Of a DNA stretch of 27,794 bases, positions 6,590-14,753 are shown piece by piece. The stretch spans positions 1 to 27,794 of the forward strand of contig HF986875.1 of NCBI GenBank assembly GCA_000431075.1, in the 5' to 3' direction. The notes beneath the pieces were generated by a model that made no database searches, had not been told where the DNA came from, and was given only the letters and a program-made list of their open reading frames with translations. Numbering within the stretch: the first letter of the stretch is position 1; each line of letters opens with the position of its first letter. Made by a program: the position numbers and the translations under genes. This DNA comes from Firmicutes bacterium CAG:555. Its GTDB lineage: Bacteria; Bacillota; Clostridia; Oscillospirales; Oscillospiraceae.

Positions 6590-8962
6590 TTACTTCAATT
6601 CGACTATTGTCACGCCCGTCTCGCCTTCGCCGTATCGGCCAAGTCTGAACGATTTAACGGCTTTGTTGCGTTTTAGCATCTGGTGTATCGCCGCACGAAG
6701 TGCGCCCGTGCCCTTGCCGTGGATGATGGTCACAGTGCTAAGTTTAGCCATAACTGCGTTGTCTATATACATTTCCGCTGCGTTAACCGCCTCTATCGAT
6801 TCCATGCCTCGCAGGTCTATCTCGGAGCTGACGGCGCTTCTCACGGTACTGCTCTGTATATTGTAGCTGACCTTTTTCTTTGCCGCCTTGCCCTCGACAA
6901 GGCAGACCTCACTCTGCTTTGCCTTGACATTCATGATGCCGGCCTTTAGCTCCAAACTTCCGTCGGAGTTTACGCCTACGACCTCGGCCTTGACGCCCAT
7001 GGAGAGTATCTCCACCGTGTCACCGACCTCGGCATTGCGGGCAGATTTTTTCTCCTCACGGGGTGGCTCGGGCTTTGCAGTCTTGAGCTTGCCCTCATGC
7101 TCGTTGAGCTTGCGGCGAAGCTCGCTGCGTGCCTCGTTTACTCTCTGCGCCTCCTCCTGCTCGTTTGCGTGGCGACGCATCTCGTCAAGCTCGGCAAAGG
7201 TCTCCTCGGCAGTGCGGCGGGCATCTTCGATGATGCGTTCTGCCTCCCTGCGTGACTTTTCGTCGGCCTTTTCGAGCCTTACGGCAAGCTCCGCTCTCAA
7301 AAACGCCGCTTTCTTTGCGTTTTCTTCAGCCTCACGGAGCTTCTTTGCCGCCTCCGCCCTGTCCCGTTCGAGCAGAAGTCTTGTTTGCTCAAGCTTTTCG
7401 ATGGTTGCCTCAAAGTCTGCGTTCTGAACGCCGACACGGCGCTTTGCGTCCTCGATGATCGCATCGTCAAGCCCCAGTCTGCGGGATATCGCAAAGGCGT
7501 TTGACTTACCGGGGATACCGACAAGCAGCCTGTAGGTTGGACGCAGCGTCTCGACATCAAACTCACACGAAGCGTTCTGGATGCCGCTTTCGCTTGTTGC
7601 GTAGACCTTGAGCTCGGCATAGTGGGTCGTGGCTGCAATGGTAGCACCGCGCTGTCTCGCATTTTCGATGACGGCGATAGCCAGTGCCGCACCCTCGGTG
7701 GGGTCTGTTCCTGCACCGAGCTCATCGAAAAGCAGCAGCGAGCCTTCGCCGCACTCAGCTAATATATGCACTATGTTGGTCATATGTGCCGAGAAGGTCG
7801 AGAGATTTTGCTCTATGCTCTGCTCGTCGCCTATATCGGCGAGAATATGCTTGTACACCGGAACGCCGCTTCCGTCCTCGGCGGGGATGTGCAGGCCGCA
7901 CTGAGCCATTATGTTGAGTAAGCCTATGGTCTTGAGCGTGACGGTCTTGCCGCCGGTGTTTGGGCCTGTGATGACAAGAGTGTCAAAATCCTCGCCCAGT
8001 TCAAGACTTATTGGCACGGCCTTACCCTTTTGCAGCAGCGGGTGGCGTGCGTTTCTGAATACTATGCCCTTTTCACGAAGCTCCGGCTGCGAGCAGTCTA
8101 GCTTATACGAAAGCTTGGCCTTTGCAAAGATCAGATCGAGCTGGATAAGCAGATTGTAATCGGAAGATATGTCGTTTGCGTGCTCTGCACATTCGGCGGA
8201 GAGCTCGGCCAAAATGCGCTCTATCTCCGTTTTTTCCTTTGCCGCAAGCTCACGAAGCTCGTTATTTGCCTTGACAGCGCCCATGGGCTCGATAAAAAGC
8301 GTTGCGCCGGAGGATGAGATATCATGCACAAGCCCGGGTATTGCGCCTTTGTGCTCGGCCTTGACAGGGACGACAAAGCGATCCGAGCGCATGGTGATTA
8401 TAGGCTCCTGCAGCGCCTTGGCGTATGACGGCGAGGAAATTATCTTTTGCAGCGAGTCACGCACTCTTGCGCTTGCCGCTCTTATCTTGCGGCGGATGTT
8501 CGCAAGCTCGGACGATGCACTGTCGGCTATCTCATCCTCGGCGACGATGGATGAGGTTATCTTTTCCTCAAGAAATCTGTTTGCGTGCAGAGCCGAGAAA
8601 AGATAGTCGATCGTCGTTTTGCCGACGGCATCATCGGCAATATAGGCCTTGACGAGTCTTGAGCACTGTAATACTTTCGCTATGCTAAGAAGCTCAAGAG
8701 TGTTGAGGCTGCCGCCAAGGTCGGCTCGTGACAGCGACGCTCTCACATCCTTTACGCCCGAGAACGAGGGGCTTCCACGCACGACCATCATCGTTTTAGC
8801 AGAGCTTGTCTCGTCCAAGCGACGCTTGACCTCATGTTTATCGTCCGAGGGCAGAAGCTTGAGCGCCGCTTCCTTTGCCCCGTCGGACACGGCCTCGGCT
8901 GCCAGCATTTGAAGCACGGCAGGCAGCTCGAGGGTATTTAGCGATTTTTCGTAAAAGTCCAT
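6590..8962 (-). CDS. mutS2: MutS2-family ATPase with Smr endonuclease domain
   Basis: The 790-aa length matches the family. After the MutS-like core and clamp region comes the ABC-type ATPase: Walker A GPNTGGKT at about residue 330, the Q-loop region, and Walker B with signature LLLFDELGAGTDPTEGAAL. A very long Glu/Arg/Ala-rich coiled coil follows (about residues 510-625), then a KOW-like segment, and a C-terminal Smr domain (IDLRGMESIEA, then IIHGKGTGALR) carrying the usual nuclease motifs. MutS2 proteins act in recombination suppression and, in Bacillus, in rescue of collided ribosomes; they are not mismatch-repair MutS. The start overlaps the recO stop by one base, with AGGTGA seven bases upstream. 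Confidence 0.96.
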   Translation of the reverse strand: MDFYEKSLNTLELPAVLQMLAAEAVSDGAKEAALKLLPSDDKHEVKRRLDETSSAKTMMVVRGSPSFSGVKDVRASLSRADLGGSLNTLELLSIAKVLQCSRLVKAYIADDAVGKTTIDYLFSALHANRFLEEKITSSIVAEDEIADSASSELANIRRKIRAASARVRDSLQKIISSPSYAKALQEPIITMRSDRFVVPVKAEHKGAIPGLVHDISSSGATLFIEPMGAVKANNELRELAAKEKTEIERILAELSAECAEHANDISSDYNLLIQLDLIFAKAKLSYKLDCSQPELREKGIVFRNARHPLLQKGKAVPISLELGEDFDTLVITGPNTGGKTVTLKTIGLLNIMAQCGLHIPAEDGSGVPVYKHILADIGDEQSIEQNLSTFSAHMTNIVHILAECGEGSLLLFDELGAGTDPTEGAALAIAVIENARQRGATIAATTHYAELKVYATSESGIQNASCEFDVETLRPTYRLLVGIPGKSNAFAISRRLGLDDAIIEDAKRRVGVQNADFEATIEKLEQTRLLLERDRAEAAKKLREAEENAKKAAFLRAELAVRLEKADEKSRREAERIIEDARRTAEETFAELDEMRRHANEQEEAQRVNEARSELRRKLNEHEGKLKTAKPEPPREEKKSARNAEVGDTVEILSMGVKAEVVGVNSDGSLELKAGIMNVKAKQSEVCLVEGKAAKKKVSYNIQSSTVRSAVSSEIDLRGMESIEAVNAAEMYIDNAVMAKLSTVTIIHGKGTGALRAAIHQMLKRNKAVKSFRLGRYGEGETGVTIVELK

Positions 8963-9705
8963 TATTTCACCTGTTTCCAGTAGTTAAGTGTGTTAAATCT
9001 CCGTTCGGTCTGGGTGAGCAGATATGTCTCCGCAACATCGGCTGCCTTTTGGGCAGCGTCCTCCGGTATGGAATACGCCATGAGCTTTCTCGGTTCGGCG
9101 TAGAGGATATACCGCAGCGCCTTGAGCGAATCGGGGCAGAGTATAACGCTCGCCTCGTGGATGCTTTTGCGGCAGTTGCGGCAGCAGATGATGCCGTTTT
9201 GCGGGCTGAACCGTGGTTCTTTGGGCTCGGAGTCACCGCAGACAATGCAGGCGGATAGGTCGGGCTCATAGCCGGCTATGCGCATAAGGCGAAATTCAAA
9301 TGCCGTTTTGATATGCTGCTGGTCGTACAAGCCGTTTGACAGGGCAAAAAGGCAGTTTAATATAAGCTGGAGCATACCTGGATCGGGGCTTCCCTCATCG
9401 GCAAGTGCTTCTGCGCATTCGGCAAAGTATGCCGCAAGCGCAAGCGCCGATATATCGTTTCTTAAGCCCTTGAACTCCTCAATGGTCGAGCCTTCGTTAA
9501 CAGACCATCTGCCCTTGTTTTCAAACATCGTTAGCTCGGAAAACGCAAAAAGCTGCGTTGCGGCAGCAACCTTGCTGCCTTTGCGCAGTGCGCCACGAGC
9601 CTTGACCGTTATCTTGCCCATGTCCTCGGTCAGAACGGTCAGAATACGGTCGGCTTCCTTATATTTTACCTCTCGGAGTATTAGCCCTTTTGTCGTTTTG
9701 AACAT
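8962..9705 (-). CDS. recO: DNA repair protein RecO
   Basis: RecO loads RecA on SSB-coated DNA and anneals strands in the RecFOR pathway. The 247-aa product has an N-terminal OB-fold (FKTTKGLILREVKYKEADRI...VKARGALRKGS) and a helical C-terminal domain with a Zn-binding cluster (CIVC at about residues 158-161 and CCRNC about 22 residues later). I prefer the ATG at 9705: AGGG lies about 5 bases upstream, and MFKTTKGLILR aligns without gaps with the normal RecO N-terminus. An ATG at 9720, which would overlap the yqzL stop as ATGA, gives five extra residues and lacks a good ribosome binding site. Its end overlaps the mutS2 start by one base. Confidence 0.95.
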   Translation of the reverse strand: MFKTTKGLILREVKYKEADRILTVLTEDMGKITVKARGALRKGSKVAAATQLFAFSELTMFENKGRWSVNEGSTIEEFKGLRNDISALALAAYFAECAEALADEGSPDPGMLQLILNCLFALSNGLYDQQHIKTAFEFRLMRIAGYEPDLSACIVCGDSEPKEPRFSPQNGIICCRNCRKSIHEASVILCPDSLKALRYILYAEPRKLMAYSIPEDAAQKAADVAETYLLTQTERRFNTLNYWKQVK

Positions 9706-9716
9706 ATGTACCCTGC

Positions 9717-9845
9717 TCATCCGAGGGGTCGGGGGTCATCCCCCGCCCCATCTTTATTGTTTGATTTTTCCGCCGCTCTATGCATCAGCCAACACAGCGG
9801 ATCGCCGGTATCGGTAAAGACCTGCCAAAATAAATCATCTGACAT
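9717..9845 (-). CDS. yqzL: YqzL-family small protein
   Basis: A 42-codon ORF lies in the 182-base interval between era and recO. Its product begins MSDDLFWQVFTDTGDPLCWL, which fits the short YqzL family (aromatic-xxxF-xxTG, then a Tyr/Trp-Leu pair) found between era and recO in Bacillus and Clostridia. A GAGG motif lies 8 bases before the ATG. The last 15 codons are Gly/Asp/Pro-rich, are encoded by very GC-rich DNA, and look unlike the family; this part may be shaped by the RNA hairpin it contains. It ends 11 bases before the preferred recO start. The function of YqzL is unknown. Family assignment rests on motif memory and synteny. Confidence 0.82.
   Translation of the reverse strand: MSDDLFWQVFTDTGDPLCWLMHRAAEKSNNKDGAGDDPRPLG
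9725..9749 (-). other. GC-rich RNA hairpin at the yqzL-recO junction
   Basis: The minus strand carries GGGG-CGGGGG, a 4-base loop ATGA, then CCCCCG and CCCC with a single bulged A. That is ten G-C pairs, lying within the last codons of yqzL and ending 19 bases before the recO ATG at 9705. No T run follows, so it is not a standard terminator. It could slow ribosomes, mask the upstream recO ATG, or protect an mRNA end. Confidence 0.7.
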
Positions 9846-9902
9846 AATGACCACCTCACTGTCATTATTATCTGACGGCGGGGTGATCATATTAGTGGTT
9901 AT

Positions 9903-10790
9903 TTATTCCGAATAGCCGAAGTTGCGAAGTTGAGCCATAGAGTCGCGCCAGTTTTCCTTGACCTTGACCCATGTTTGCAGGAAAACCTTTGTGCCCATGA
10001 ACGCTTCGATATCCGTTCTTGCCATTTCGCCTATCTTGCGCAGCATTGCGCCGTTTTTGCCTATTATGATGCCCTTGTGGCTCGCTTTTTCGCAGAAAAT
10101 GGTCACATCCATGTCTATTATGCCGTTTTCCCGCTCGGAAAACTTTGTGACCTCGATCGCCGTGCCGTGAGGTATCTCCTTATCAAGGCACAAAAGGAGC
10201 TTTTCACGCACGAGCTCTGCGCAGATCTGCTTTTCCGGCTGGTCGGATATCATGTCATCCGGGAAAAGCTGCGGCCCCTCTACGGCGTATTTGTCGAGCT
10301 GCGCCATAAGCTCGTCCAAGCCCTCGTTGTTCTTTGCCGAAATGGGGATAATTGCATCAAAGCCATGTGCCTGCGAGTACATAGCCATGACCTCAAGAAG
10401 CTCCGATTTCTCGACGGTGTCTATCTTATTTATAACTAAAACCGCCGGGACATTCGTTTCCTTAAGTCGGGCGATGAGCTCTTCCTCCTGACGGCCGATA
10501 TTGGCGATAGGCTCGACAAGCAGCATGACGGCATCGACATCGGCGACCGACTCTTTGACTACATTGACCATGTAGTCGCCGAGGCGGGTCCTCGGTTTAT
10601 GGAAGCCCGGAGTATCCATGAGCACGAACTGCGTGTTGCCACGGGTCACAACGGCGCTTATGCGGTTGCGGGTAGTCTGCGGCTTGTTTGAGACTATCGC
10701 TATCTTCTCGCCGACAAGTGCGTTTGTGAGAGTCGATTTACCGACATTGGGTCTGCCGCATATGGTTATCATCGCTGATTTGGTTATCAT
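9903..10790 (-). CDS. era: GTPase Era
   Basis: Era is an essential GTPase that binds the 3' end of 16S rRNA and checks 30S maturation. The 295-aa product carries G1 GRPNVGKST (residues 12-20), G2 with the PQTTRNRI block, G3 DTPG, G4 NKID and G5 SAK, followed by a C-terminal KH domain (IIIGKNGAMLRKIGEMARTDIE). It ends WVKVKENWRDSMAQLRNFGY, the usual Era C-terminus. The start has GGAGG seven bases upstream and overlaps the ybeY stop by four bases. The ybeY-era order is the standard Firmicute arrangement and matches their shared role in 16S rRNA 3'-end processing. Confidence 0.98.
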   Translation of the reverse strand: MITKSAMITICGRPNVGKSTLTNALVGEKIAIVSNKPQTTRNRISAVVTRGNTQFVLMDTPGFHKPRTRLGDYMVNVVKESVADVDAVMLLVEPIANIGRQEEELIARLKETNVPAVLVINKIDTVEKSELLEVMAMYSQAHGFDAIIPISAKNNEGLDELMAQLDKYAVEGPQLFPDDMISDQPEKQICAELVREKLLLCLDKEIPHGTAIEVTKFSERENGIIDMDVTIFCEKASHKGIIIGKNGAMLRKIGEMARTDIEAFMGTKVFLQTWVKVKENWRDSMAQLRNFGYSE

Positions 10791-11269
10791 TTGTCATCCT
10801 CCATAATCTGCTTTTCTCTTTTGCGCATTTGAGCCTTCATTTTGCCCTCGTCAACATGGTCATAGCCGAGCAGGTGCAAAACCGAGTGCACCGTGAGATA
10901 GCACACCTCACGCTCAAAGCCGTGGCCGAGCTCCTCTCCCTGTGCGGCGCAGCGTTCAAGCGATATCATCATATCGCCGAGCATAACGGCACCCGTCTCC
11001 GGGTCTTTTTCGCATAGCTCTTCGTCAAAGTGCCCCGCTTCAAGCTCGTTTAGCGGAAACGACAGCACATCGGTCGGCCTGTCCACACCCCGGAACTCAC
11101 GGTTCACGGCGTGTATGCCCTCGTCATCTGTCAGCATTACGCTTACGATGCACGGCGTGTCTATGCCCTCGGCAGAAAGGGCTTTGTTTATCGATTTTTT
11201 TATAAACCCCGCAGCATTTGCGTGGCCGAGACCGCGTTTTTCACGGCTTATATATATCTCATGTCCCAT
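10787..11269 (-). CDS. ybeY: Endoribonuclease YbeY
   Basis: YbeY is a metal-dependent RNase needed for 16S rRNA 3'-end maturation and 70S quality control. The 160-aa product has the UPF0054 signature HSVLHLLGYDH in the C-terminal third (H-x3-H-x5-H zinc site), and upstream the conserved RGVDRPTDVLSFPL and LGDMMIS blocks. It begins directly after the phoH stop (no gap) and overlaps era by four bases. The nearest GGAG is 13 bases from the ATG, further than usual, so coupling to phoH translation is likely. Confidence 0.96.
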   Translation of the reverse strand: MGHEIYISREKRGLGHANAAGFIKKSINKALSAEGIDTPCIVSVMLTDDEGIHAVNREFRGVDRPTDVLSFPLNELEAGHFDEELCEKDPETGAVMLGDMMISLERCAAQGEELGHGFEREVCYLTVHSVLHLLGYDHVDEGKMKAQMRKREKQIMEDDK

Positions 11270-12277
11270 TTACGGTCTTTTTCTCCTATACGCTCCCGCA
11301 GGCTTTTTCTCGGCCTCGGGCGGATTTTTCTTATCGTACACCTCGTATGCCTCGATTATCTTCTGAACAAGCTGGTGGCGGACGACATCGGCACCGGTGA
11401 GCTTGCAAATCGAGATATCGTCGATGCCCTCAAGCACCTTCATTGCCACCTTGAGGCCGCTGACCTTATCATCGGGCAGGTCTATCTGCGTGATATCGCC
11501 GGTTATGACCACCTTTGAGCCGAAGCCTATGCGGGTCAGGAACATTTTCATCTGCTCTCTTGAAGTGTTCTGCGCCTCGTCGAGGATGATAAAGCTGTCG
11601 TCAAGCGTGCGTCCGCGCATATATGCAAGCGGTGCGACCTCGATATTGCCCCGCTCAAGGTACTTCTGATAGGTATCGGCGCCCAGCATATCAAACAACG
11701 CATCGTAAAGCGGTCTGAGGTACGGGTCGACCTTGCTTTGCAGGTCGCCGGGCAGAAATCCCAAGCGTTCGCCGGCTTCGACGGCGGGACGGGTCAGGAT
11801 AATTCTGTTCACCTGCTCTGCCCTGAAGGCTGCAACAGCCGCCGCAACGGCAAGATAGGTCTTGCCTGTGCCGGCAGGACCGATGCCGAGCGTGATTGTG
11901 TTATTTGCAATGGCGTCGCAATAGGTCTTTTGACCCAAGGTTTTTGCCTTGACGGGCTTTCCCTTTGCGGTTATGCACACGACATCGCTTGCAAGCTCGT
12001 CTATCTTCGACTCTTTGCCCTCGGAAACGAGCTTCAGAATGTACCGCACATTCTGAGCGTCGATGCTCTCGCCACGCATGGCGAGTGTCAGAAGGCCGTT
12101 TATCGCCTTTTCGGCAAGCATGACATTCTCGGCCTCGCCGCAGATGTGTATCTTATTGTCACGGTCGATGACCTTGACGGAAAGCTCGCTTTCGATGATC
12201 CTGAGGTTCTGATCAAACGAGCCGAACACGCTTATGACATGCTCCATTCTTTCAACTTCTATCGTTCTTTCGATCAT
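11270..12277 (-). CDS. phoH: PhoH-like ATPase
   Basis: The 335-aa PhoH family protein, related to superfamily 1 helicase cores, is probably involved in RNA metabolism given its fixed partnership with ybeY. An N-terminal KH-like region (about residues 10-80) precedes the ATPase: Walker A GPAGTGKTYLAVAAAV near residue 130, ILTRPAVEAGERLGFLPGD, the FIILDEAQNTSREQMKMFLTRIG Walker B region, and VITGDITQIDLP. The tail is Lys/Pro-rich. The start at 12277 has AGGAG six bases upstream and overlaps the end of yqfD by 26 bases. Precise cellular function in Firmicutes is not settled. Confidence 0.96.
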   Translation of the reverse strand: MIERTIEVERMEHVISVFGSFDQNLRIIESELSVKVIDRDNKIHICGEAENVMLAEKAINGLLTLAMRGESIDAQNVRYILKLVSEGKESKIDELASDVVCITAKGKPVKAKTLGQKTYCDAIANNTITLGIGPAGTGKTYLAVAAAVAAFRAEQVNRIILTRPAVEAGERLGFLPGDLQSKVDPYLRPLYDALFDMLGADTYQKYLERGNIEVAPLAYMRGRTLDDSFIILDEAQNTSREQMKMFLTRIGFGSKVVITGDITQIDLPDDKVSGLKVAMKVLEGIDDISICKLTGADVVRHQLVQKIIEAYEVYDKKNPPEAEKKPAGAYRRKRP

Positions 12278-13439
12278 ATTCTACTCCTATATTCTCAATG
12301 CACTCCGCCCTGAGCGTGACGGTCAGCAATTCGTCGGTTTTGGATACGCTGAAGCTCGTTTGGCTCACGCTTCCGTCGCCGATGCGGCGCTTGAGCTCGG
12401 ATAAAAGGTTCTGCTTTAGCCTTTGCGTGGCTGCGTTTTCGTCTATTCTCTGCTTTTGGAGCGTAAACTCGGTAGTCTCCTGCTTTATTATTCCCACAGG
12501 CAGCGTAAAAGCCTCGCCTAATGCTGCGTACCTTAATTTATTTATTTTAGCACAGCTTGCGCCGTTATTTCTACTGTCAGTTGAAAATTTTATGAGATTT
12601 TTGCCGAATACAAGTGATAAACTCGTTTTACTGTGCCCTTTTTCTGTTTTCACGCTCTCGTATATTGGCGTTTGTGCATTTATTTCGTACCATGTGCGTG
12701 CCTGCACGCTGCCCATTGCGTGCACCTGACGGTCGGCGGCGGTCTCGCTGTCCATCGTGCCGGAAATGAGCGTATCGCCCATTGAGACGGTATCACCGAT
12801 AGAAACCAGTGCTTTTCCCTCCAAGACGGAGAGCTTTGTTATATATCCCGATTTTGCGGCTTTTACATCGGTACGCTCTGTTTCGTTGACGATATCCGGC
12901 TTTGCAATACGCTCGTGGATGACTACCTCGACGCATGAGTTATGGACATTTACGCTCAGCCAAGCAATGTCCGGAAGCTTCATGAGCATATCGCTGCGAA
13001 CCTCGTCCGAGGACAGTGCAGGCCAAAATACGCCGTTTTTCAGGCCGCACTCGGACAGCGCACGCAGGATAACACCGTCGCTTATCGTATCGTTGCCTGT
13101 TATATCAATGCGCCAGACGAAAAGCGATGATATGGCAAGCAGCACGATGCAGACCCCAACACCTATACACAGAACAAATCGTCTTTTCATCGAAGCGGTT
13201 ATGTTTTTGCCGCCCTTAGCGGCAACGAGCCGAAGCTCAATGCCGTTTTTGCCGTTTTGCGACTGCACAAGCGGGTAATCTGCGGCGTGTATCGTTATCT
13301 GCATTGCAAAATCCGCTTTCGGGTCTGTATCCCAAAACTCTATGCCGTTTTGGGCGCAGAAGTTTAATATCCGCTCGGGCTCAGCTCCCGATATTTCAAG
13401 TCTCACCGTTCCACGGGCAAGGTCATATAGCTTTTCCAT
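12252..13439 (-). CDS. yqfD: Sporulation protein YqfD
   Basis: The 395-aa product has a cytoplasmic N-terminal region of about 85 residues, a single membrane helix (VLCIGVGVCIVLLAISSLFVW), then a large extracytoplasmic part. This begins with a POTRA/FtsQ-like segment and includes a biotin/lipoyl-like stretch (AKSGYITKLSVLEGKALVSIGD). This layout and position between yqfC and phoH identify YqfD, expressed in the mother cell under sigma-E in Bacillus. I choose the ATG at 13439 (AGG just upstream) over a TTG five codons earlier. It starts 7 bases after the yqfC stop. YqfD's biochemical role is unknown. Confidence 0.93.
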   Translation of the reverse strand: MEKLYDLARGTVRLEISGAEPERILNFCAQNGIEFWDTDPKADFAMQITIHAADYPLVQSQNGKNGIELRLVAAKGGKNITASMKRRFVLCIGVGVCIVLLAISSLFVWRIDITGNDTISDGVILRALSECGLKNGVFWPALSSDEVRSDMLMKLPDIAWLSVNVHNSCVEVVIHERIAKPDIVNETERTDVKAAKSGYITKLSVLEGKALVSIGDTVSMGDTLISGTMDSETAADRQVHAMGSVQARTWYEINAQTPIYESVKTEKGHSKTSLSLVFGKNLIKFSTDSRNNGASCAKINKLRYAALGEAFTLPVGIIKQETTEFTLQKQRIDENAATQRLKQNLLSELKRRIGDGSVSQTSFSVSKTDELLTVTLRAECIENIGVEYDRKNDRS

Positions 13440-13446
13440 CCGACAC

Positions 13447-13719
13447 CTACTCAAATTCGATAGACAGTATTCTTCCCGTTATAAGCATATCCTGCTTATC
13501 CATTGCGCCGAGGCCGAGGTCGTCGCCCCTTATAACGGTCTTCATGCCGCCGCAGTCAACGGCGATGACCGTGTCCTCGTATGTGATTATCCCGCAGTGG
13601 TTTTCTATGAGCACCCTGCGCCTGCCGTTCACGGTCAGCTTCACCGCTCCCGCAAGGGCATCCGGCGGAAGCTCCAATCTGTCTGCCAAAAGCTCCGCCT
13701 TATCCTTGAGCCTGCCCAT
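13447..13719 (-). CDS. yqfC: Sporulation protein YqfC (YabP/YqfC family)
   Basis: This is a 90-aa member of the YabP/YqfC family, small mother-cell proteins of sporulation. The product shows LELPPDALAGAVKLTVNGRR early, then ENHCGIITYEDTVIAV and a hydrophobic/charged C-terminal half ending GRILSIEFE, matching the family pattern. I use the ATG at 13719, with GGAGGTG eight bases upstream; the GTG two codons earlier is too close to that site. It is the first gene of the yqfC-yqfD-phoH-ybeY-era-yqzL-recO-mutS2 series and is divergent from ylbJ. In the 74-base gap I could not pick a convincing sigma-E promoter for either gene. Confidence 0.9.
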   Translation of the reverse strand: MGRLKDKAELLADRLELPPDALAGAVKLTVNGRRRVLIENHCGIITYEDTVIAVDCGGMKTVIRGDDLGLGAMDKQDMLITGRILSIEFE

Positions 13720-13793
13720 GGGCACACCACCTCCCGTTGTATAAAACTATGTGCCGTCTCATAGCTTAATACATGGACAAGGAGTTGACGGCT

Positions 13794-14753
13794 GTGAAAA
13801 AATTTGTATCCATAACCTGTGCGCTTATATTTTTTGCAGTGCTTATAGTCTTTCCCGATACGGCAGCGGCTTCGGCTCTGGATGGACTTAAATTGTGCGC
13901 AAGTCTTATTATTCCCTCGCTGTTTCCGTTTTTCGTGGCGACAAAGCTCATAAGCGAGCTGGGGCTTGCGCAGTGGCTGGGCAAAGCGTTTGCGCCTTTA
14001 AGCCGCAGGCTTTTCAATGTCTCCGGCAGCGGCGGCACGGCGTTTATCATAGGCGTTACAGCGGGGTATCCGATGGGTGCGGCGTACATTGCGTCTCTCT
14101 GCAAAAATGGCGACATTTCAAAAAGTGAGGCCGAGAGGCTGCTTATATTCTGCAACAACTCCGGCCCTTCGTTTATCATCGGCGCTGCCGGTGTCGGGGT
14201 TTTCAAGTCATCGGTGATAGGCTTATTCCTCTACGCCGTACATATTCTTGCCGCCTTCCTGGGCGGCATCATGTTTGCACCAAACAGTGTCGAAAAATAC
14301 GCCGAACCGCAAACCGTGCGCAGCTCGGCGAGCTTTGCGGCAGCGTTTACAGGCGCCGTAAAGTCTTCGGTCACCGCATGCATGTCTATATGTGGCTTTA
14401 TCGTTGCGTTCTCGGTTCTGGCGGGAATACTCGAAAAGGCAGGCGCCTTTGCGGCGGCAGCCAAAATGCTGTCTGCCGTATTCGGCATGGAGCTATTGTG
14501 GAGCAATGCGCTGTTTTGCGGAATATTGGAGCTTGGCAACGGCATCGGCGCAATGAGCGGCCTTAGCACAAGCCCCATTAACCTCGCTCTTGCGGCATTT
14601 ATCCTCGGCTGGGGCGGCATTTCCGTGCATTTTCAGACGCTTTCAGTCATCGGCGGCACGGATATAAAAACCGCCCGATATATAATCGGACGGTTTGTTA
14701 TTGCACTTATGGGCAGCGCACTTGCACTGTTAGGCGCAGCTGTTTTGTTTTAA
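13794..14753 (+). CDS. ylbJ: Sporulation integral membrane protein YlbJ
   Basis: The 319-aa polytopic protein is related to nucleoside-recognition (Gate) membrane proteins. The family motifs are present: SLIIPSLFPFFVATKLISELG near the N-terminus, GVTAGYPMGA, and LLIFCNNSGPSFIIGAAGVG in the first half. A similar repeat in the second half (ELGNGIGAMSGLS...ILGWGGISVHFQ) suggests an internally duplicated fold with about 8 helices. YlbJ is needed for spore formation in Bacillus under sigma-E and has a transporter-like fold. I prefer the GTG at 13794 because AAGGAG lies nine bases before it; the ATG at 13773 overlaps that site. It runs convergently into the CHR operon and its stop overlaps theirs by four bases. 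Confidence 0.92.
   Translation: MKKFVSITCALIFFAVLIVFPDTAAASALDGLKLCASLIIPSLFPFFVATKLISELGLAQWLGKAFAPLSRRLFNVSGSGGTAFIIGVTAGYPMGAAYIASLCKNGDISKSEAERLLIFCNNSGPSFIIGAAGVGVFKSSVIGLFLYAVHILAAFLGGIMFAPNSVEKYAEPQTVRSSASFAAAFTGAVKSSVTACMSICGFIVAFSVLAGILEKAGAFAAAAKMLSAVFGMELLWSNALFCGILELGNGIGAMSGLSTSPINLALAAFILGWGGISVHFQTLSVIGGTDIKTARYIIGRFVIALMGSALALLGAAVLF

Noticed and set aside
6888..7427. Low-complexity Ser/Ala-rich plus-strand ORF opposite mutS2
   Set aside because: It is the reverse complement of the Glu/Arg/Ala-rich coiled-coil region of MutS2, which explains its composition.
13726..13793. Possible sigma-E type promoter elements (a TATACAAC-like -10) in the yqfC-ylbJ gap
   Set aside because: The -10-like string lacks a matching -35 at the right distance, and AT-rich chance matches are likely, so I do not call a site.
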